Of a stretch of DNA of 64,000 nucleotides, positions 25,584 to 35,791 are shown in pieces (positions within the stretch are counted from its first letter, which is position 1; the number at the start of each line of letters is the position of its first letter). The translations under genes were made by a program, and so were the position numbers. The DNA is from Streptococcus suis. GTDB lineage: Bacteria; Bacillota; Bacilli; Lactobacillales; Streptococcaceae. The DNA is taken from positions 124,001 to 188,000 of the forward strand of contig NZ_JAEUXI010000004.1 of the NCBI RefSeq assembly GCF_016775005.1, in the 5' to 3' direction. The notes under the pieces are model-generated. The model did not search any database, was not told the DNA's origin, and saw only the letters and a list, made by a program, of their open reading frames with translations.

Positions 25584-25979
25584 TCACCTCTCGTTGATTT
25601 GTTTTAAGATTGCTTGTAGTTTCTCAGGTATTGGTAAACCAATTCGAACGGTATTTTCTAGAATACTTAACCCCTCATTACTGAGATAAAAGAAAATGAC
25701 CATGGTTCGAATTGTTCCACCCTGCTTGATGATTGCAGTATCAATCAGATGACCTAGTGAAACTAAAAATAAAATGGCTATCTTTTTAAAGATGCCACGA
25801 AAACCGATACTACTTGACAATTGTTTCTCTACAACTGCCGCAAAAATTCCTGTTAGATAGTCAATAATAATGAAGACAAGTAGGGCATATAAGATACCAT
25901 CCAACTCTCCAAATAGACTACCAATCAAGCCTCCAATCATGGAAAATAAAATCTTATTAAGAGTTAACAGTTCCTTCAT
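25584..25979 (-). CDS. Holin (phage_holin_4-like)
   Basis: 131 aa small membrane protein with three hydrophobic stretches (about 8-35, 36-52 and 65-85) and a basic C-terminus. The pattern FGELDGILYALLVFIIIDYL with the following TGI matches the Bacillus/Clostridium toxin-secretion/phage holin family. It would form the inner-membrane pore that releases or triggers the endolysin encoded 6 bp downstream. Confidence 0.85.
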   Translation of the reverse strand: MKELLTLNKILFSMIGGLIGSLFGELDGILYALLVFIIIDYLTGIFAAVVEKQLSSSIGFRGIFKKIAILFLVSLGHLIDTAIIKQGGTIRTMVIFFYLSNEGLSILENTVRIGLPIPEKLQAILKQINER

Positions 25980-26325
25980 CGGTCACCTCACTTTCTACTG
26001 GGCCTTCCTGCACAATGGTAGGGTCTGACCAATCCGGTTGACCGTTCTCATCAAACCGCATCAGATAAAAACATTCATGAAATAAATCAGAAAGATTCAG
26101 AGTTAATGTGGTACTACCCCACTGATTAAACGCCCAAACTGTTTCTGTTGTAACCAACTGCCGCCTTCCATTTTTAATGGCAGGTCGCCTTACTTCTTCA
26201 AGATACATGTAAAAATCCTGCTCTGCTGTCTTACAACGAATGAACTCTCCATTCTTACGCATGTAAGCGAGAGCTGTCTCCAAATCAAATGGTTCTGTTA
26301 CTTTGTCAATATTGAGAAGTGCCAT
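25957..26325 (-). CDS. Small phage protein between tail spike and holin
   Basis: 122 aa, acidic, no membrane segment. I do not recognise a domain. The middle (FYMYLEEVRRPAIKNGRR) and WAFNQWGSTTLTL suggest a beta-rich structural or baseplate-linked protein. It overlaps the holin start by 23 bp. Confidence 0.6.
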   Translation of the reverse strand: MALLNIDKVTEPFDLETALAYMRKNGEFIRCKTAEQDFYMYLEEVRRPAIKNGRRQLVTTETVWAFNQWGSTTLTLNLSDLFHECFYLMRFDENGQPDWSDPTIVQEGPVESEVTDEGTVNS

Positions 26326-26330
26326 GATAA

Positions 26331-26537
26331 CTATTCTCCTTTCCTTTCTTCAGGTTTTGTCTGAACTTCTAATAGCTCAGTCAATTCCTGTTTTTCTTTA
26401 CGCAATAGGCTAAGTTCCTCATCCCTTTCCACCAATTGGATGGCAATGAGGTTCTTAGCGGTAATCTCATCAGATAGCTTGGAGACAAGCTCCTGGATGG
26501 TTAATTTTAATGATTGGTTGATTTGTTCTAGATTCAT
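26331..26537 (-). CDS. Small coiled-coil phage protein
   Basis: 68 aa, almost entirely heptad-like helix (Leu/Ile/Glu/Lys). Such short proteins are usual between receptor-binding tail genes and lysis genes in streptococcal siphophages; the function is not known. Confidence 0.55.
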   Translation of the reverse strand: MNLEQINQSLKLTIQELVSKLSDEITAKNLIAIQLVERDEELSLLRKEKQELTELLEVQTKPEERKGE

Positions 26538-26549
26538 CTGTGAACTCCT

Positions 26550-29500
26550 TTATTTAATCGTATCCCATGTCAAGATGACGTCACCTCGACCTGTGATGTT
26601 TACTAAGTGTTTAAAATTGTGATTGAATTGATGAAGTACGTCTTTCAAGCTGACATAGGTTGTCCCATTTCGATAGATGCGGATATCTCCGATATTCAAA
26701 ATAGAACTTGGTCGGTCAGATGCTTTAAAAGCATCAATACTCAGTCGGTTAGGCAACGTTACAATCTCCCACCCATCTGGATTGGTATATGGAGCACTAG
26801 CTAAACGTACTTTATCACCTACCACATCAATTTGGTCAGTATCAGTACCGTTCCATGCTCTAATCCCTACAAAGCCACCGTCATTGGCATTCCAGTTGTT
26901 CCATCGATTGGAACCGATAATGGTTACACCACATGGCTTGCCGTTTGAGGTACCTGTTTCAAATGAAACCCACTGGTGAGGATAACCACTAACCTCACGA
27001 GAAATGGATGGAGAGTTTGTAAAGAACTTGATGTTTCCAAGTGACAGATTGATTTTCATGGCTCCGTTGATTGCTGACAAGATACCACCAGAAATGTTGT
27101 TGGCAGATAGTGTTACTGACTGCACTTGGGTTATAAAGGCTGATTTGGCAAATAACTGCTTAAGATAGGCTTCTGTTGCCATAAACTTGGTAAAGAAAGC
27201 TTGGTCAACCTTTAACTTATCCGCAGTGATTGCTTCTGCTCCAATTCGAGCTGCAGAGATAATACCTGTCGTAATCTTTCCTGCATCAAGACTGGCAATC
27301 TTACCGCTCGCAATTACTCCATCTTGGATATAGGTTGTGCCTGTAATTTGGACGAGTTTTCCATCAATCTTGACTGTGCCATCCTTATTGAGATTGAGCT
27401 GACTCAGGACTGTTCCTGCACTGGTCAGATTTCGAACCGACCACGCCCCTGCAAGTGTTGAAACCTGAGTTTGAATGGCATTAACTGCCGCCGTTGTCGC
27501 TCGACTTGTTTCTAGATTGCCCACTCGTGTCACAATCCCATTAGCCGTTTGGACAACCTGACTGATTTGATTGGTGTGATCTCCAATTGTTCGAGTATGA
27601 CTACTTACAGTATCCCGCACTTCATGAAAGGCGGTTACCGTCGTAAAGTCGTCTAATGACGGTGTCCAGTAGTCTGGAAAAATATCACCAGTTGATACCA
27701 TTAAGGCTCTCACATGGAACTTACCAGTTTTAACCCCATCAACTCTGACTTGAAGTTCAAATCCTTTAGAGTGTTGGTACATCTCTTGAGTGACGGTGGC
27801 GGTCAGTTTTATCAAGCGATAGTTGTTACCCGTTGTCAGATTGCTACTCCATTTATTATAGAAAGGGTGATACAAATTCCAGTTGGTCCATGTCCAGGCA
27901 TTTTGACTATCCAAGATTGGACCTTGAAGTTTCATAGTACGAGACGTTACAGCGGGGTCAAAGGTAATCTCATCCGCTGAGACATGAACATATAAATGAA
28001 CTTTTGATCCAACATAAATTCCACTACTATCCCCAAATTGCACTCTTCCTAAAGAGGCTATCCAGTTACTATTGGTATTTATCGTCTGATAAGCACTCCA
28101 TCTGTCTGAAGTACCAGCTATTAAGTTGCGATGCGAAACTGAGGTAGGGATTCTGCTTTCCGTTTGACTGATTCGCTGGGTAAAACTATCATAGGTGGTT
28201 CTAACCAAATTCTGCACACTAGTTGTCGTCGCATAGGGCTGGAGAGAACTGCTGGTTAGATAGCCACGACCCATAATATTTGAATCGACCTGTGACTTGG
28301 TTTGGTAGCCTTTTGAGTTAATTGCAGATTCAACTTGCGTACTCGTCAGTCGTTGTTCGATTTGCCCAGCCTGTGTTCGGATAGTGGTTTCCGCACTTGC
28401 TACTCGACCGCTCAAATTATTAAAATCCGTCTTTGCGACTTTCTGTGAGATGGCATCATTGGCAATAGTTAGCTCAGACTTGGTCTGACTAATCATTGTC
28501 GCATTGCTAGTTGCTTTTGAAAGGGCTGCTTCTGCCGTAGATTTCACACCGTCCACAAAGGTCTTGTCAGCTTTAAGTAAAATGGACTGGGTCGTTTGAT
28601 TAATACTTGTCGTATGATTCTCAACTGTACTCTTGAGATTGTCATAGTCCATTTTAGATACTTTACTAGCCACATCACCCAACAATTGCCTGATTTGGGT
28701 TTCAGCATTCATCATTTTATTCTCAGTATGAGTAAGCTTTGTAGACAGCTGAGTTTGGCCCTCAGCTGTCTGAGTAATTAGTGTTCTGGTTTGACTGAGA
28801 TCTGTGATTAAGTCTTCAGGAGCAGGTGACCAGTCAGTAGGCATAGAAGAAAGTTCAAACTTTGGTCTTCCAGCTAAGGCATTTCCTCTGACTTGCACAA
28901 AAAGATTGAGCTTTGCTACACTAACAACCGATACACCATCAGGAATACGAACCGTTCGGTATATTCGCTCGCGAGGTTGGGTTGCTGAAACAACTTTATA
29001 GCAGTTTAGATAGAGAGGATTGCCATTGGATAAAGTCAAGCGTAGCTCGCATCCTATCCTAGACTGTCCTCTTTCATCAGGCGACAGATTTTCCCCCTTG
29101 ATATCAACGCTGATCGTCACAAACTTTCCTGCCTGAGCATAGTCGATAAAGTCCGAAGCACTATCTAGAAACTTACTCCCGGATGTAATATAAGTATCAC
29201 TTTTTAGTATGTAATTTCGACCACCAAAATCAACTGGAATCTTAGCTACGGTCTCTCGAATCTCAGTTGTTATCCGATTCCCCAATTGCGTAATCGTTGA
29301 CTCTGCAGTTTCGATTCTCTGTTTTGCTTGGTTAAAATCGCTAGTCTTAACACGCTGGGAAATTTGGTCTGCTTGCGTTTGAATCATGGATTCTGCACTA
29401 ATTACTCGACCAGTCAGACCATCCACCAGTTGCTTACTCGCAAGTAGTTTTATATCCTCCTTGGTTTGTGTGAGATTGGTAGTGACAGTTGCCAACTGTC

Positions 29501-31046
29501 CACCTATCAGTGATTTTGCTACATCAACCAATCGACTCGCCTCAGAGATAGCTTGTGATTTTGCTGTCGCAATTTTTAACTCTGTTTGACTACGCTCCGT
29601 CGAAGTCAAGCGGTTAGCTTCTTGAATCGCATCGAGCTTGGCTTGTTCTGCCCTTCTGAGAGCTTCAGTTGCCCCAGTTTGAGCCTGTACTGCCTTTTGT
29701 TTGGCTTCTGTGGCTAGGTTGGTATTTACCCCAGCCTTTGCCAATAAATCACGAGTTGTGCGTTGCTGTTCCTCTTCTTGTTGCAGCATCTGTTGGTGAA
29801 TAGAAGAAAGCTCACTATCAATGCTAGCCTTTAATCGATCCGCATAGACCTCCCCATGACTTTGAGCCTGAAGGATTGCATTATCAATGGCTACTTGACG
29901 TTTCTCAAATTCTGCATCAAAGGCTCTGTTGGCATTCTCAATGGCAATTTCAACGGCAACATCCTCACTCCGCTTATTCCCTTCAAGGAGATTATTTGCT
30001 AGGGTAGTCAAGCTTCCGCCAGTTTTACCTGTACCGATACTTGCCTTATCATCAAACGTGATAGAGCGGTAATTCTTAGCTAGAGGATCATAATCATAAG
30101 CAAGGGCTTTCTTCCTCACATCAATGCCGTGTAGCTTGCTTTTTAAAGTCACTGTATCGCCTAGATGAACTGTTTGACCATCTAATTCAAATGCCTCAAT
30201 GATGATGGCATCTTTGGGCTTATCAATACCCTCTAAGCGAAACTTGCTACTAGCCCACTCTATTAACTCTTGACGAGTTCTGACACTATTATTTGTATAG
30301 GTCACTTCATTGATGAAAGGATAAGAGTTTATCAACGGACTGTCTACAGTTACTTGAAGGACAGCTTCCCTATCCTGACCCTCTTGTTTAAAGCTTGAAG
30401 TGGCATGGATACGAGTGATAATCTGTGAACTTTCTTTCGTTCGCTGATACTTTTTCAAATTGTAGTGAGTAGAGATAACAACTCCACGGTCCTGTCCTCG
30501 CTCACTCTTAATTGATAAGGCAAGGTTATCTCGAACCAGTTCTCCCTCCCAAGTTCCAAGGATAGAGTGTTTACCATCCATCAGGCTGGAGTACAGCGTC
30601 TGTTCCTTGTCCGTTGTATAGGTTCTATTCTTGACAATGTCACTGGTAAAAGAAAAATCTCCAAGTGGAGACTTGCTTGCCATGACCATGCTTGATAGTG
30701 CTGTTGCACAAGGTACCTGTTCACACCTAAATGGAGATACCAACCTAGTCATGACGTCATCTGATATGTGATAGGCCACAACTTCAAGACTGGTGTCTCC
30801 TTCAATGACTTTCTTAATCCTAAACAACTGGTGTCCCAATACTGGAACTGGGCTACGAACGAGGTAGTCCTCTTTTAACTCTCGAAATAGTCCGCTGTCT
30901 GTGATTGGATAGGTAAAATTTAGGACAAAATCCCCATTCAAGGTTTCTTTAACGCTTGCCTTTATGGTCTCTGGGAGTGGTTTCCCATGCCATTTTGCCG
31001 TTCGAACGGTTTTGTCTAATAAAGATAGCACTAAGCCCACCCCCAA
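26550..31046 (-). CDS. Tail-associated lysin/receptor-binding tail protein (Tal-like, 1498 aa)
   Basis: Very large baseplate protein. Residues 1-340 resemble the siphophage Tal/gp18 N-terminal hub domain (phage minor structural protein). About 340-1000 are long repetitive helical coiled-coil repeats of Gln/Thr/Ala (for example TTSIQTQ-like and RTQAGQIEQR units). About 1000-1250 hold a carbohydrate-binding-like beta region (WSAYQTINTNSN), and the C-terminus probably contacts the host. It overlaps the Dit gene by 16 bp. Host range is expected to map here. Confidence 0.82.
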   Translation of the reverse strand: MGVGLVLSLLDKTVRTAKWHGKPLPETIKASVKETLNGDFVLNFTYPITDSGLFRELKEDYLVRSPVPVLGHQLFRIKKVIEGDTSLEVVAYHISDDVMTRLVSPFRCEQVPCATALSSMVMASKSPLGDFSFTSDIVKNRTYTTDKEQTLYSSLMDGKHSILGTWEGELVRDNLALSIKSERGQDRGVVISTHYNLKKYQRTKESSQIITRIHATSSFKQEGQDREAVLQVTVDSPLINSYPFINEVTYTNNSVRTRQELIEWASSKFRLEGIDKPKDAIIIEAFELDGQTVHLGDTVTLKSKLHGIDVRKKALAYDYDPLAKNYRSITFDDKASIGTGKTGGSLTTLANNLLEGNKRSEDVAVEIAIENANRAFDAEFEKRQVAIDNAILQAQSHGEVYADRLKASIDSELSSIHQQMLQQEEEQQRTTRDLLAKAGVNTNLATEAKQKAVQAQTGATEALRRAEQAKLDAIQEANRLTSTERSQTELKIATAKSQAISEASRLVDVAKSLIGGQLATVTTNLTQTKEDIKLLASKQLVDGLTGRVISAESMIQTQADQISQRVKTSDFNQAKQRIETAESTITQLGNRITTEIRETVAKIPVDFGGRNYILKSDTYITSGSKFLDSASDFIDYAQAGKFVTISVDIKGENLSPDERGQSRIGCELRLTLSNGNPLYLNCYKVVSATQPRERIYRTVRIPDGVSVVSVAKLNLFVQVRGNALAGRPKFELSSMPTDWSPAPEDLITDLSQTRTLITQTAEGQTQLSTKLTHTENKMMNAETQIRQLLGDVASKVSKMDYDNLKSTVENHTTSINQTTQSILLKADKTFVDGVKSTAEAALSKATSNATMISQTKSELTIANDAISQKVAKTDFNNLSGRVASAETTIRTQAGQIEQRLTSTQVESAINSKGYQTKSQVDSNIMGRGYLTSSSLQPYATTTSVQNLVRTTYDSFTQRISQTESRIPTSVSHRNLIAGTSDRWSAYQTINTNSNWIASLGRVQFGDSSGIYVGSKVHLYVHVSADEITFDPAVTSRTMKLQGPILDSQNAWTWTNWNLYHPFYNKWSSNLTTGNNYRLIKLTATVTQEMYQHSKGFELQVRVDGVKTGKFHVRALMVSTGDIFPDYWTPSLDDFTTVTAFHEVRDTVSSHTRTIGDHTNQISQVVQTANGIVTRVGNLETSRATTAAVNAIQTQVSTLAGAWSVRNLTSAGTVLSQLNLNKDGTVKIDGKLVQITGTTYIQDGVIASGKIASLDAGKITTGIISAARIGAEAITADKLKVDQAFFTKFMATEAYLKQLFAKSAFITQVQSVTLSANNISGGILSAINGAMKINLSLGNIKFFTNSPSISREVSGYPHQWVSFETGTSNGKPCGVTIIGSNRWNNWNANDGGFVGIRAWNGTDTDQIDVVGDKVRLASAPYTNPDGWEIVTLPNRLSIDAFKASDRPSSILNIGDIRIYRNGTTYVSLKDVLHQFNHNFKHLVNITGRGDVILTWDTIK

Positions 31047-31753
31047 TTCATTTCTATTGTTAATGATGTAATGCCAGCACCTAAGACAACTCCAACCGAG
31101 TCATTTCTGGCCGCATCAATGGAAATAAAATCGCCAGACCATTTTACAGGCTGACCTCTTTGTGTCTTAAAACTTGGCTGACTAGGATTATTATCCATAA
31201 TGAGTGTTTCTTGTAATCGCTCCAAGCGGATGACATCATCCCCAATCGTAAAGCTAGTTTCACTAGTCGAGTTGCCACTTATGGTAATCTTTGGAAAAGC
31301 AATGGCTGAACCTTGACTTCTAAAAGTACCACTAGTCCTAAACACCTGCGAGGTCGTCGTTTTGAACCACTTGGTTGGGTGACAAGAAAATGTAACCTTA
31401 AACTCATACACCCCCAGCTTATCCTTTTGAACTGGAGTATGGTGTACCTTGTAACACCAAAAGCGTATGGTCTTGAAACTAGCGTTCTCAAGCCAAAATC
31501 CTTCTTTCAAAAATAGCTTCAAAAAGGATAATAACTGTTCTTCACTAGGTTTTACAAGATAGAGGGTGTAGCTCAGTTCCATGACACTTCTGCGAGGATT
31601 GGTTTGAAGAACCGCTCCTGACAGGCCTTGGTGTTCTATCAATTGCGTCTTACTTTCACTTACTGTGATTGAAGGACTATCTTCCACGATTACCTTAAAA
31701 GGAAAAGAACTCGTGGACACTCCACCAATGGTTAATGCATTATGTTTAATCAT
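31031..31753 (-). CDS. Distal tail protein (Dit)
   Basis: 240 aa. N-terminal GGVSTSSFPFKVIVED and the beta-rich domain with YELSYTLYL-like strands fit the Dit/siphovirus tail-component family (hexameric ring joining tail tube and baseplate). It lies in the invariant tape measure - Dit - Tal order, overlapping both neighbours. Confidence 0.85.
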   Translation of the reverse strand: MIKHNALTIGGVSTSSFPFKVIVEDSPSITVSESKTQLIEHQGLSGAVLQTNPRRSVMELSYTLYLVKPSEEQLLSFLKLFLKEGFWLENASFKTIRFWCYKVHHTPVQKDKLGVYEFKVTFSCHPTKWFKTTTSQVFRTSGTFRSQGSAIAFPKITISGNSTSETSFTIGDDVIRLERLQETLIMDNNPSQPSFKTQRGQPVKWSGDFISIDAARNDSVGVVLGAGITSLTIEMNWGWA

Positions 31754-34608
31754 GGTTTCACTCCTCTCAATCCTTGTTGACGTTCTAATTCATACACTAG
31801 TTTTTCTCCAACCATCTCCGCTAGTCGGTGAAGGTCAGTTTCTTCTCTTATCGTATTTCCAGTAATGGTGATGTGAATGGTTGGTAAATTGCTTGTCATG
31901 GTCTTTGCGATTCCTCGACCAATTGCACCCAATGTTTGTTCATTCAAGGGCAAGACTGCTTCTTTTCCAGCCTCACCTCCAACCATTAGGCTATTGCCAT
32001 TCATTCCAAATGCAGTGGGCTTGGTTAAAATTCCACCTTTGGCATACCAATCAATGGAGATTCTCGGAATACCGCCCTTCAACCAATCGAGTGGATTGGC
32101 AGAACCTGATACTCGAAAATGAGGAAGGGGAATATGTGGCCATCTGATTTGGAAGTTAAAAAGATTTTTAATGGCATTGATGGCATTACTCACGGCATCT
32201 CTTGCACCATTGATAGCACTTGAAATGGTATTTTTCACACCGTTCCAAACAGATGAAACTGTATTGGATATCCCATTCAGAATATTGGATACGGTACTAC
32301 TGATACCATTCCATATGGTTGATACTGTTGAACCAATCGCAGACATAACACTGGAAATTGTCGACTGAATAGCTGACCAGATAGATGAAATGACAGAACT
32401 AATGGCAGATAGTACATTTGAGATGGTATGCTTGATACCTGTCCAAGCAGTTGAGATGTACTGGGCGATGAAATTGAGGGCTAAGGAAATAAGGGACTTG
32501 ATGCCCTCCCATGCTATCGACAAGACCTGTTTGATGGTTTCCCAAGCGCCAGTCCAATCACCAGTGATAACCTGCATGACTGCCTTGATGATACCAAGTA
32601 CCACATTGATAGCAGTCTCGACCACAATCTTTATCATCTCCCAAGCGGCTGTGATGATGAGTTTGATATTCTCCCAACTTGCTTGGATGAGCGGTCCAAG
32701 AATAGTCATCACCGTTTGAATAACCGTATTGATGGCATTCCATACCGTGGTTGCAGCATTTAGAATCAATTGCTGGTTTTCAGTCCACCATGTGGTTAGC
32801 GTTCCCCAGATGGACATAACAAAACTAGAAATCTGCTGGATGATCATGGACAGAAAGGCATAGATACTATTCCAGATTTCCGTCACAGCCGTTCGAAAGC
32901 CTTCGTGATTCGTCCAGAGTTCTTTTAACCCAACAATCAGTAAGGTAATGGCAGCTACAATACCAACAATAATCCCCACAATCGGCAAAAATGCCGTTAT
33001 CATTCCAACAACGGTTGTCCCCATAGCGGCTGCCGCAACCTGTAAGCCCAAGAAAATAGGAAGTAACATACCTACCACGGCTAAAATACCTGTGAAGATA
33101 ATGACGACTTCCTTGATGGGACTGGATAAGTTGGTAAACCAAGTCGCTAGTTGACTAATAATGTCTGCCAAACTTTGGAAGACTGGAATAAGGATCTCCA
33201 GAATCGGTTGACCGATTGCTGCTAGAGCATTAGTTCCAGACTGTCTTAAGTTACCCAGAACGTTTTCCAGTCCATCTGATTCCCTTGCAGCTTGTCCCAA
33301 GGCTCCAGAGAGTTCATTGCCGTCCTCTACCATTTGAAGGAGGGTTAACTGCTTCTGAGCTTCTGATAGTTCATTGAAGGACTTTCCATAGAGCTTGTTC
33401 GCCGCTGCATTACGAGTGGTTTCTGTCGCAGAAATACCTAGAGCTGCGTCATTTTCATAGTTTCCTTTGAGGAAGGACTGCAGGTTTTCGGTGACTTCTT
33501 CGATGGATTTGTCGTAAAATGCTGCCCCATCAGCCGCTGCTCTGGTGGCACGAGTGGTCAGATCCAAAGCCTGAGCCGTATCCATTCCAGAGGTTTTGGC
33601 AAAGGAAGCCATCTGAGTGAAGGAGCCTTGAAGACGCTCTGGAACAATGTCCATCTCTTCCCCAATCTTATTGAGGGCATCCTTAGCAGCATTCTCCATA
33701 TCCCCAAATACTGTAGAGAATTGGGCATTGCTGGCTTGAAGTTGAGCTGCCGCAGACATGGACTCTGTTCCGACTTCGAAGATTTTCTGAGAGATGTCTG
33801 CTAGCTTCTCACTGGTTGCTTGAAGTGCCTCAGCCCGAATGGTGTCAGACATGGCTTTCATACCATCTTGAGCACCATCGGCAGAGGATTTGGTCTCATC
33901 CATCTCGTTGTTCAAGTTATTGAGAGCGGTCTTTGCTTGGTTCAACTCAGCCTCCATCTTATTGGCTTCAATGGAATTCTCACCATATTCACTCTTTGTC
34001 AGGGCTAGTTGCTTTTCGAGATTGGAAATTTGTTTAGAAACAATTTCTGACTGTGCTCCGATCTTTTGTTGGGCTATGGCATTGCGTTCTGCTTCGGAAC
34101 TATTGGATGACAAAGCACTTTCTTGTAACTCAAATTGAGACGTGACCTTGTTCATCTCACTTGCTAACTGCCCCTGCTCCACTTGGAGTTTATCTAATTG
34201 TTGAGCCGCTGAACTACTTGCTCGACCGTGATTCTCAAGTGTTGATGACACATCAGCTAACTTAGTTTCATAGGACGTTAGCAGCCTTTGAGTAGTTTCC
34301 ACCTCACGTTGAAAGGCACGGTACTGGTCTGCCCCAATATCCCCAGCCTTAAATTGAGCTTCCACCTGTGATTGGGCTTGACGGAGCGTTGCCAATTTTT
34401 CTTTGGTTGTCTCGACTTGTTTTGCCAAGACTTCCTGCTTTTGAGTAAGGAGGGTGACATTGCCTGTATCAAACTTGAGAGCCTTATCAATTTGTCTTAG
34501 TTCTTTGGTAGCTTCAGATGCTTGTTTGTTCACACCCTTTAGGGCATCTTGTAAGGGTTGGGTATCGCCACCAATTTCAATTGTAATCCCCTTTATGTTT
34601 CCAGCCAT
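31750..34608 (-). CDS. Tail tape measure protein
   Basis: 952 aa. N-terminal KGITIEIGGDTQPLQDALKG and a long coiled coil (about 20-240). Hydrophobic segments about 490-560 (VVIIFTGILAVVGMLLPIFL) are followed by many tandem Trp-containing helical repeats (WNGISSTVSNILNGI-type, about 640-820). A C-terminal domain with GGEAGKEAVLPL is typical of TMPs. Length should scale with tail length, about 140 nm if 1.5 A per residue is applied. Confidence 0.92.
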   Translation of the reverse strand: MAGNIKGITIEIGGDTQPLQDALKGVNKQASEATKELRQIDKALKFDTGNVTLLTQKQEVLAKQVETTKEKLATLRQAQSQVEAQFKAGDIGADQYRAFQREVETTQRLLTSYETKLADVSSTLENHGRASSSAAQQLDKLQVEQGQLASEMNKVTSQFELQESALSSNSSEAERNAIAQQKIGAQSEIVSKQISNLEKQLALTKSEYGENSIEANKMEAELNQAKTALNNLNNEMDETKSSADGAQDGMKAMSDTIRAEALQATSEKLADISQKIFEVGTESMSAAAQLQASNAQFSTVFGDMENAAKDALNKIGEEMDIVPERLQGSFTQMASFAKTSGMDTAQALDLTTRATRAAADGAAFYDKSIEEVTENLQSFLKGNYENDAALGISATETTRNAAANKLYGKSFNELSEAQKQLTLLQMVEDGNELSGALGQAARESDGLENVLGNLRQSGTNALAAIGQPILEILIPVFQSLADIISQLATWFTNLSSPIKEVVIIFTGILAVVGMLLPIFLGLQVAAAAMGTTVVGMITAFLPIVGIIVGIVAAITLLIVGLKELWTNHEGFRTAVTEIWNSIYAFLSMIIQQISSFVMSIWGTLTTWWTENQQLILNAATTVWNAINTVIQTVMTILGPLIQASWENIKLIITAAWEMIKIVVETAINVVLGIIKAVMQVITGDWTGAWETIKQVLSIAWEGIKSLISLALNFIAQYISTAWTGIKHTISNVLSAISSVISSIWSAIQSTISSVMSAIGSTVSTIWNGISSTVSNILNGISNTVSSVWNGVKNTISSAINGARDAVSNAINAIKNLFNFQIRWPHIPLPHFRVSGSANPLDWLKGGIPRISIDWYAKGGILTKPTAFGMNGNSLMVGGEAGKEAVLPLNEQTLGAIGRGIAKTMTSNLPTIHITITGNTIREETDLHRLAEMVGEKLVYELERQQGLRGVKP

Positions 34609-34626
34609 AGTCCCTCCTTTCTACCA

Positions 34627-34833
34627 TCAGAAATTATCAAAATCAGCTTGAGTTGCCGGGCGTGTTTGAGAAGTTTCTCGAGTACGCATCTCCACATAGT
34701 CCGTTTGATAGTCAAGTGCCATTCCAATAGAGATATGTTTTAAATCGTCAATGGTCAGACCAGTCTCCTTACAACAGGAGAAATAACTCTCTACTGTGAA
34801 GATTTCTTCACTCGCTGTTTCTGTTTCATCTGC
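34627..34833 (-). CDS. gpT extension of tail assembly chaperone, made by -1 frameshift
   Basis: The gpG frame contains AGA AAA AAG, giving slippery heptamer A AAA AAG at 34833-34839. A -1 slip there continues as ADETETASEEIFTVESYFS through to FDNF, 68 codons. The extension ends 18 bp before the tape measure start. The frame has no good start of its own, supporting expression only as a gpG-T fusion of about 194 aa, as in lambda and many siphophages. Confidence 0.75.
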   Translation of the reverse strand, partial: ADETETASEEIFTVESYFSCCKETGLTIDDLKHISIGMALDYQTDYVEMRTRETSQTRPATQADFDNF

Positions 34834-35210
34834 TTTTTTCTGGTTGACATCCCTTGGTTCAACATATTCATCAAGACAGGGGCTACTTCCTGAACTGGAA
34901 ATTCCTCCAATTCCATGAAGAAATCCACAAAAGGTTTCACACGAGGATTGGCAGATTTGGCAAAAACCCAAAAAAGACGATGGAAAAAGGTCATATCAAA
35001 GTCAGATAAGATAGACACATCAACCTGACTTGCCTTGAGTTCTTCCCCTTCCTCCAGCTGGTCTAGCTTATCCAAGATAGCTTGACTATTGACCATAGAA
35101 AAGAGATCTTGGAAATAGTCCTTACCAAACTGCTCTTTATAAGCAATTGGTGTGTAGGCATTGGTTGCTAACTCGTAGGTTGTTCCTGCTATGGTAATAC
35201 TTTCTCTCAT
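34791..35210 (-). CDS. Tail assembly chaperone gpG
   Basis: 139 aa. It has ITIAGTTYELATNAYTPIAYKE at the start and SDFDMTFFHRLFWVFAKSAN in the middle, with a Lys/Gln-rich C-terminus. It chaperones the tape measure protein during tail assembly and is not in the mature phage. It lies between the major tail protein and the TMP, the standard place. The downstream frame is fused by programmed slippage (see gpT). Confidence 0.85.
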   Translation of the reverse strand: MRESITIAGTTYELATNAYTPIAYKEQFGKDYFQDLFSMVNSQAILDKLDQLEEGEELKASQVDVSILSDFDMTFFHRLFWVFAKSANPRVKPFVDFFMELEEFPVQEVAPVLMNMLNQGMSTRKKQMKQKQRVKKSSQ

Positions 35211-35220
35211 TGCCTACTCC

Positions 35221-35790
35221 TTACTTACGAGGTTCAAAAACTGCCTTGAACCAGTTTTGACGAATCTCATCACTCGTTTCCTCCGTTGTTCGTCGACGTA
35301 CAACCTTATCAAGAGGGCGAGGACTGGCAGTAAAGGTCAACTCTACCTCATTGATATCTGAACCAGACTTGGTTTTTGAACCAACTGTCGGTCGAGATGC
35401 GTAACAATAATACAAAACGTGTAATGTTTCTTTTTTATCCCCTTCAAAACGGAACATCAACGCAAAATTTTTCTTTTCGCTGTTTGCGATTTCTGAAATG
35501 GTATTTGTCGTCGCATCCAACTGTTCTCCAAGGACTCGAGTCAAAAATTCTTGCGTTAGAAGAGCAACTTTTAGCGTTCCTTCATAACCATCGTTTGACT
35601 CAGTAGTATAAAAATTGATATTGTCTGCCTTATAAGAACCCTTGTCGCCTGTTGGTTCTAGGGTTAATTCTGCAGCACCACGAAGGCGTTCTACATTGCC
35701 GTATGTCAACGCACCATCAGAACCTTCGCTTGTAACTTCTGCCCAATGGACATCTTGTAGTCCAAAGGTGACCTTATTCTTTTCAGCCAT
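35221..35790 (-). CDS. Major tail protein
   Basis: 189 aa from the ATG at 35790, chosen because GGAGG precedes it by 5-6 nt (the ATG at 35802 has none). Beta-rich: KVTFGLQDVHWAEVTSE, GLELTLEPTGDKGSY-type strands and the TFTASPRPLDKVV end resemble phi13/HK97-type major tail proteins. It forms the tail tube by stacked hexamers. Confidence 0.85.
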   Translation of the reverse strand: MAEKNKVTFGLQDVHWAEVTSEGSDGALTYGNVERLRGAAELTLEPTGDKGSYKADNINFYTTESNDGYEGTLKVALLTQEFLTRVLGEQLDATTNTISEIANSEKKNFALMFRFEGDKKETLHVLYYCYASRPTVGSKTKSGSDINEVELTFTASPRPLDKVVRRRTTEETSDEIRQNWFKAVFEPRK

Positions 35791-35791
35791 A

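Noticed and set aside
28300..30000. Repeated Gln/Thr segments of the tail protein as a DNA repeat region
   Set aside because: Similarity is at the protein heptad level; DNA units are diverged and explained by the coiled coil.
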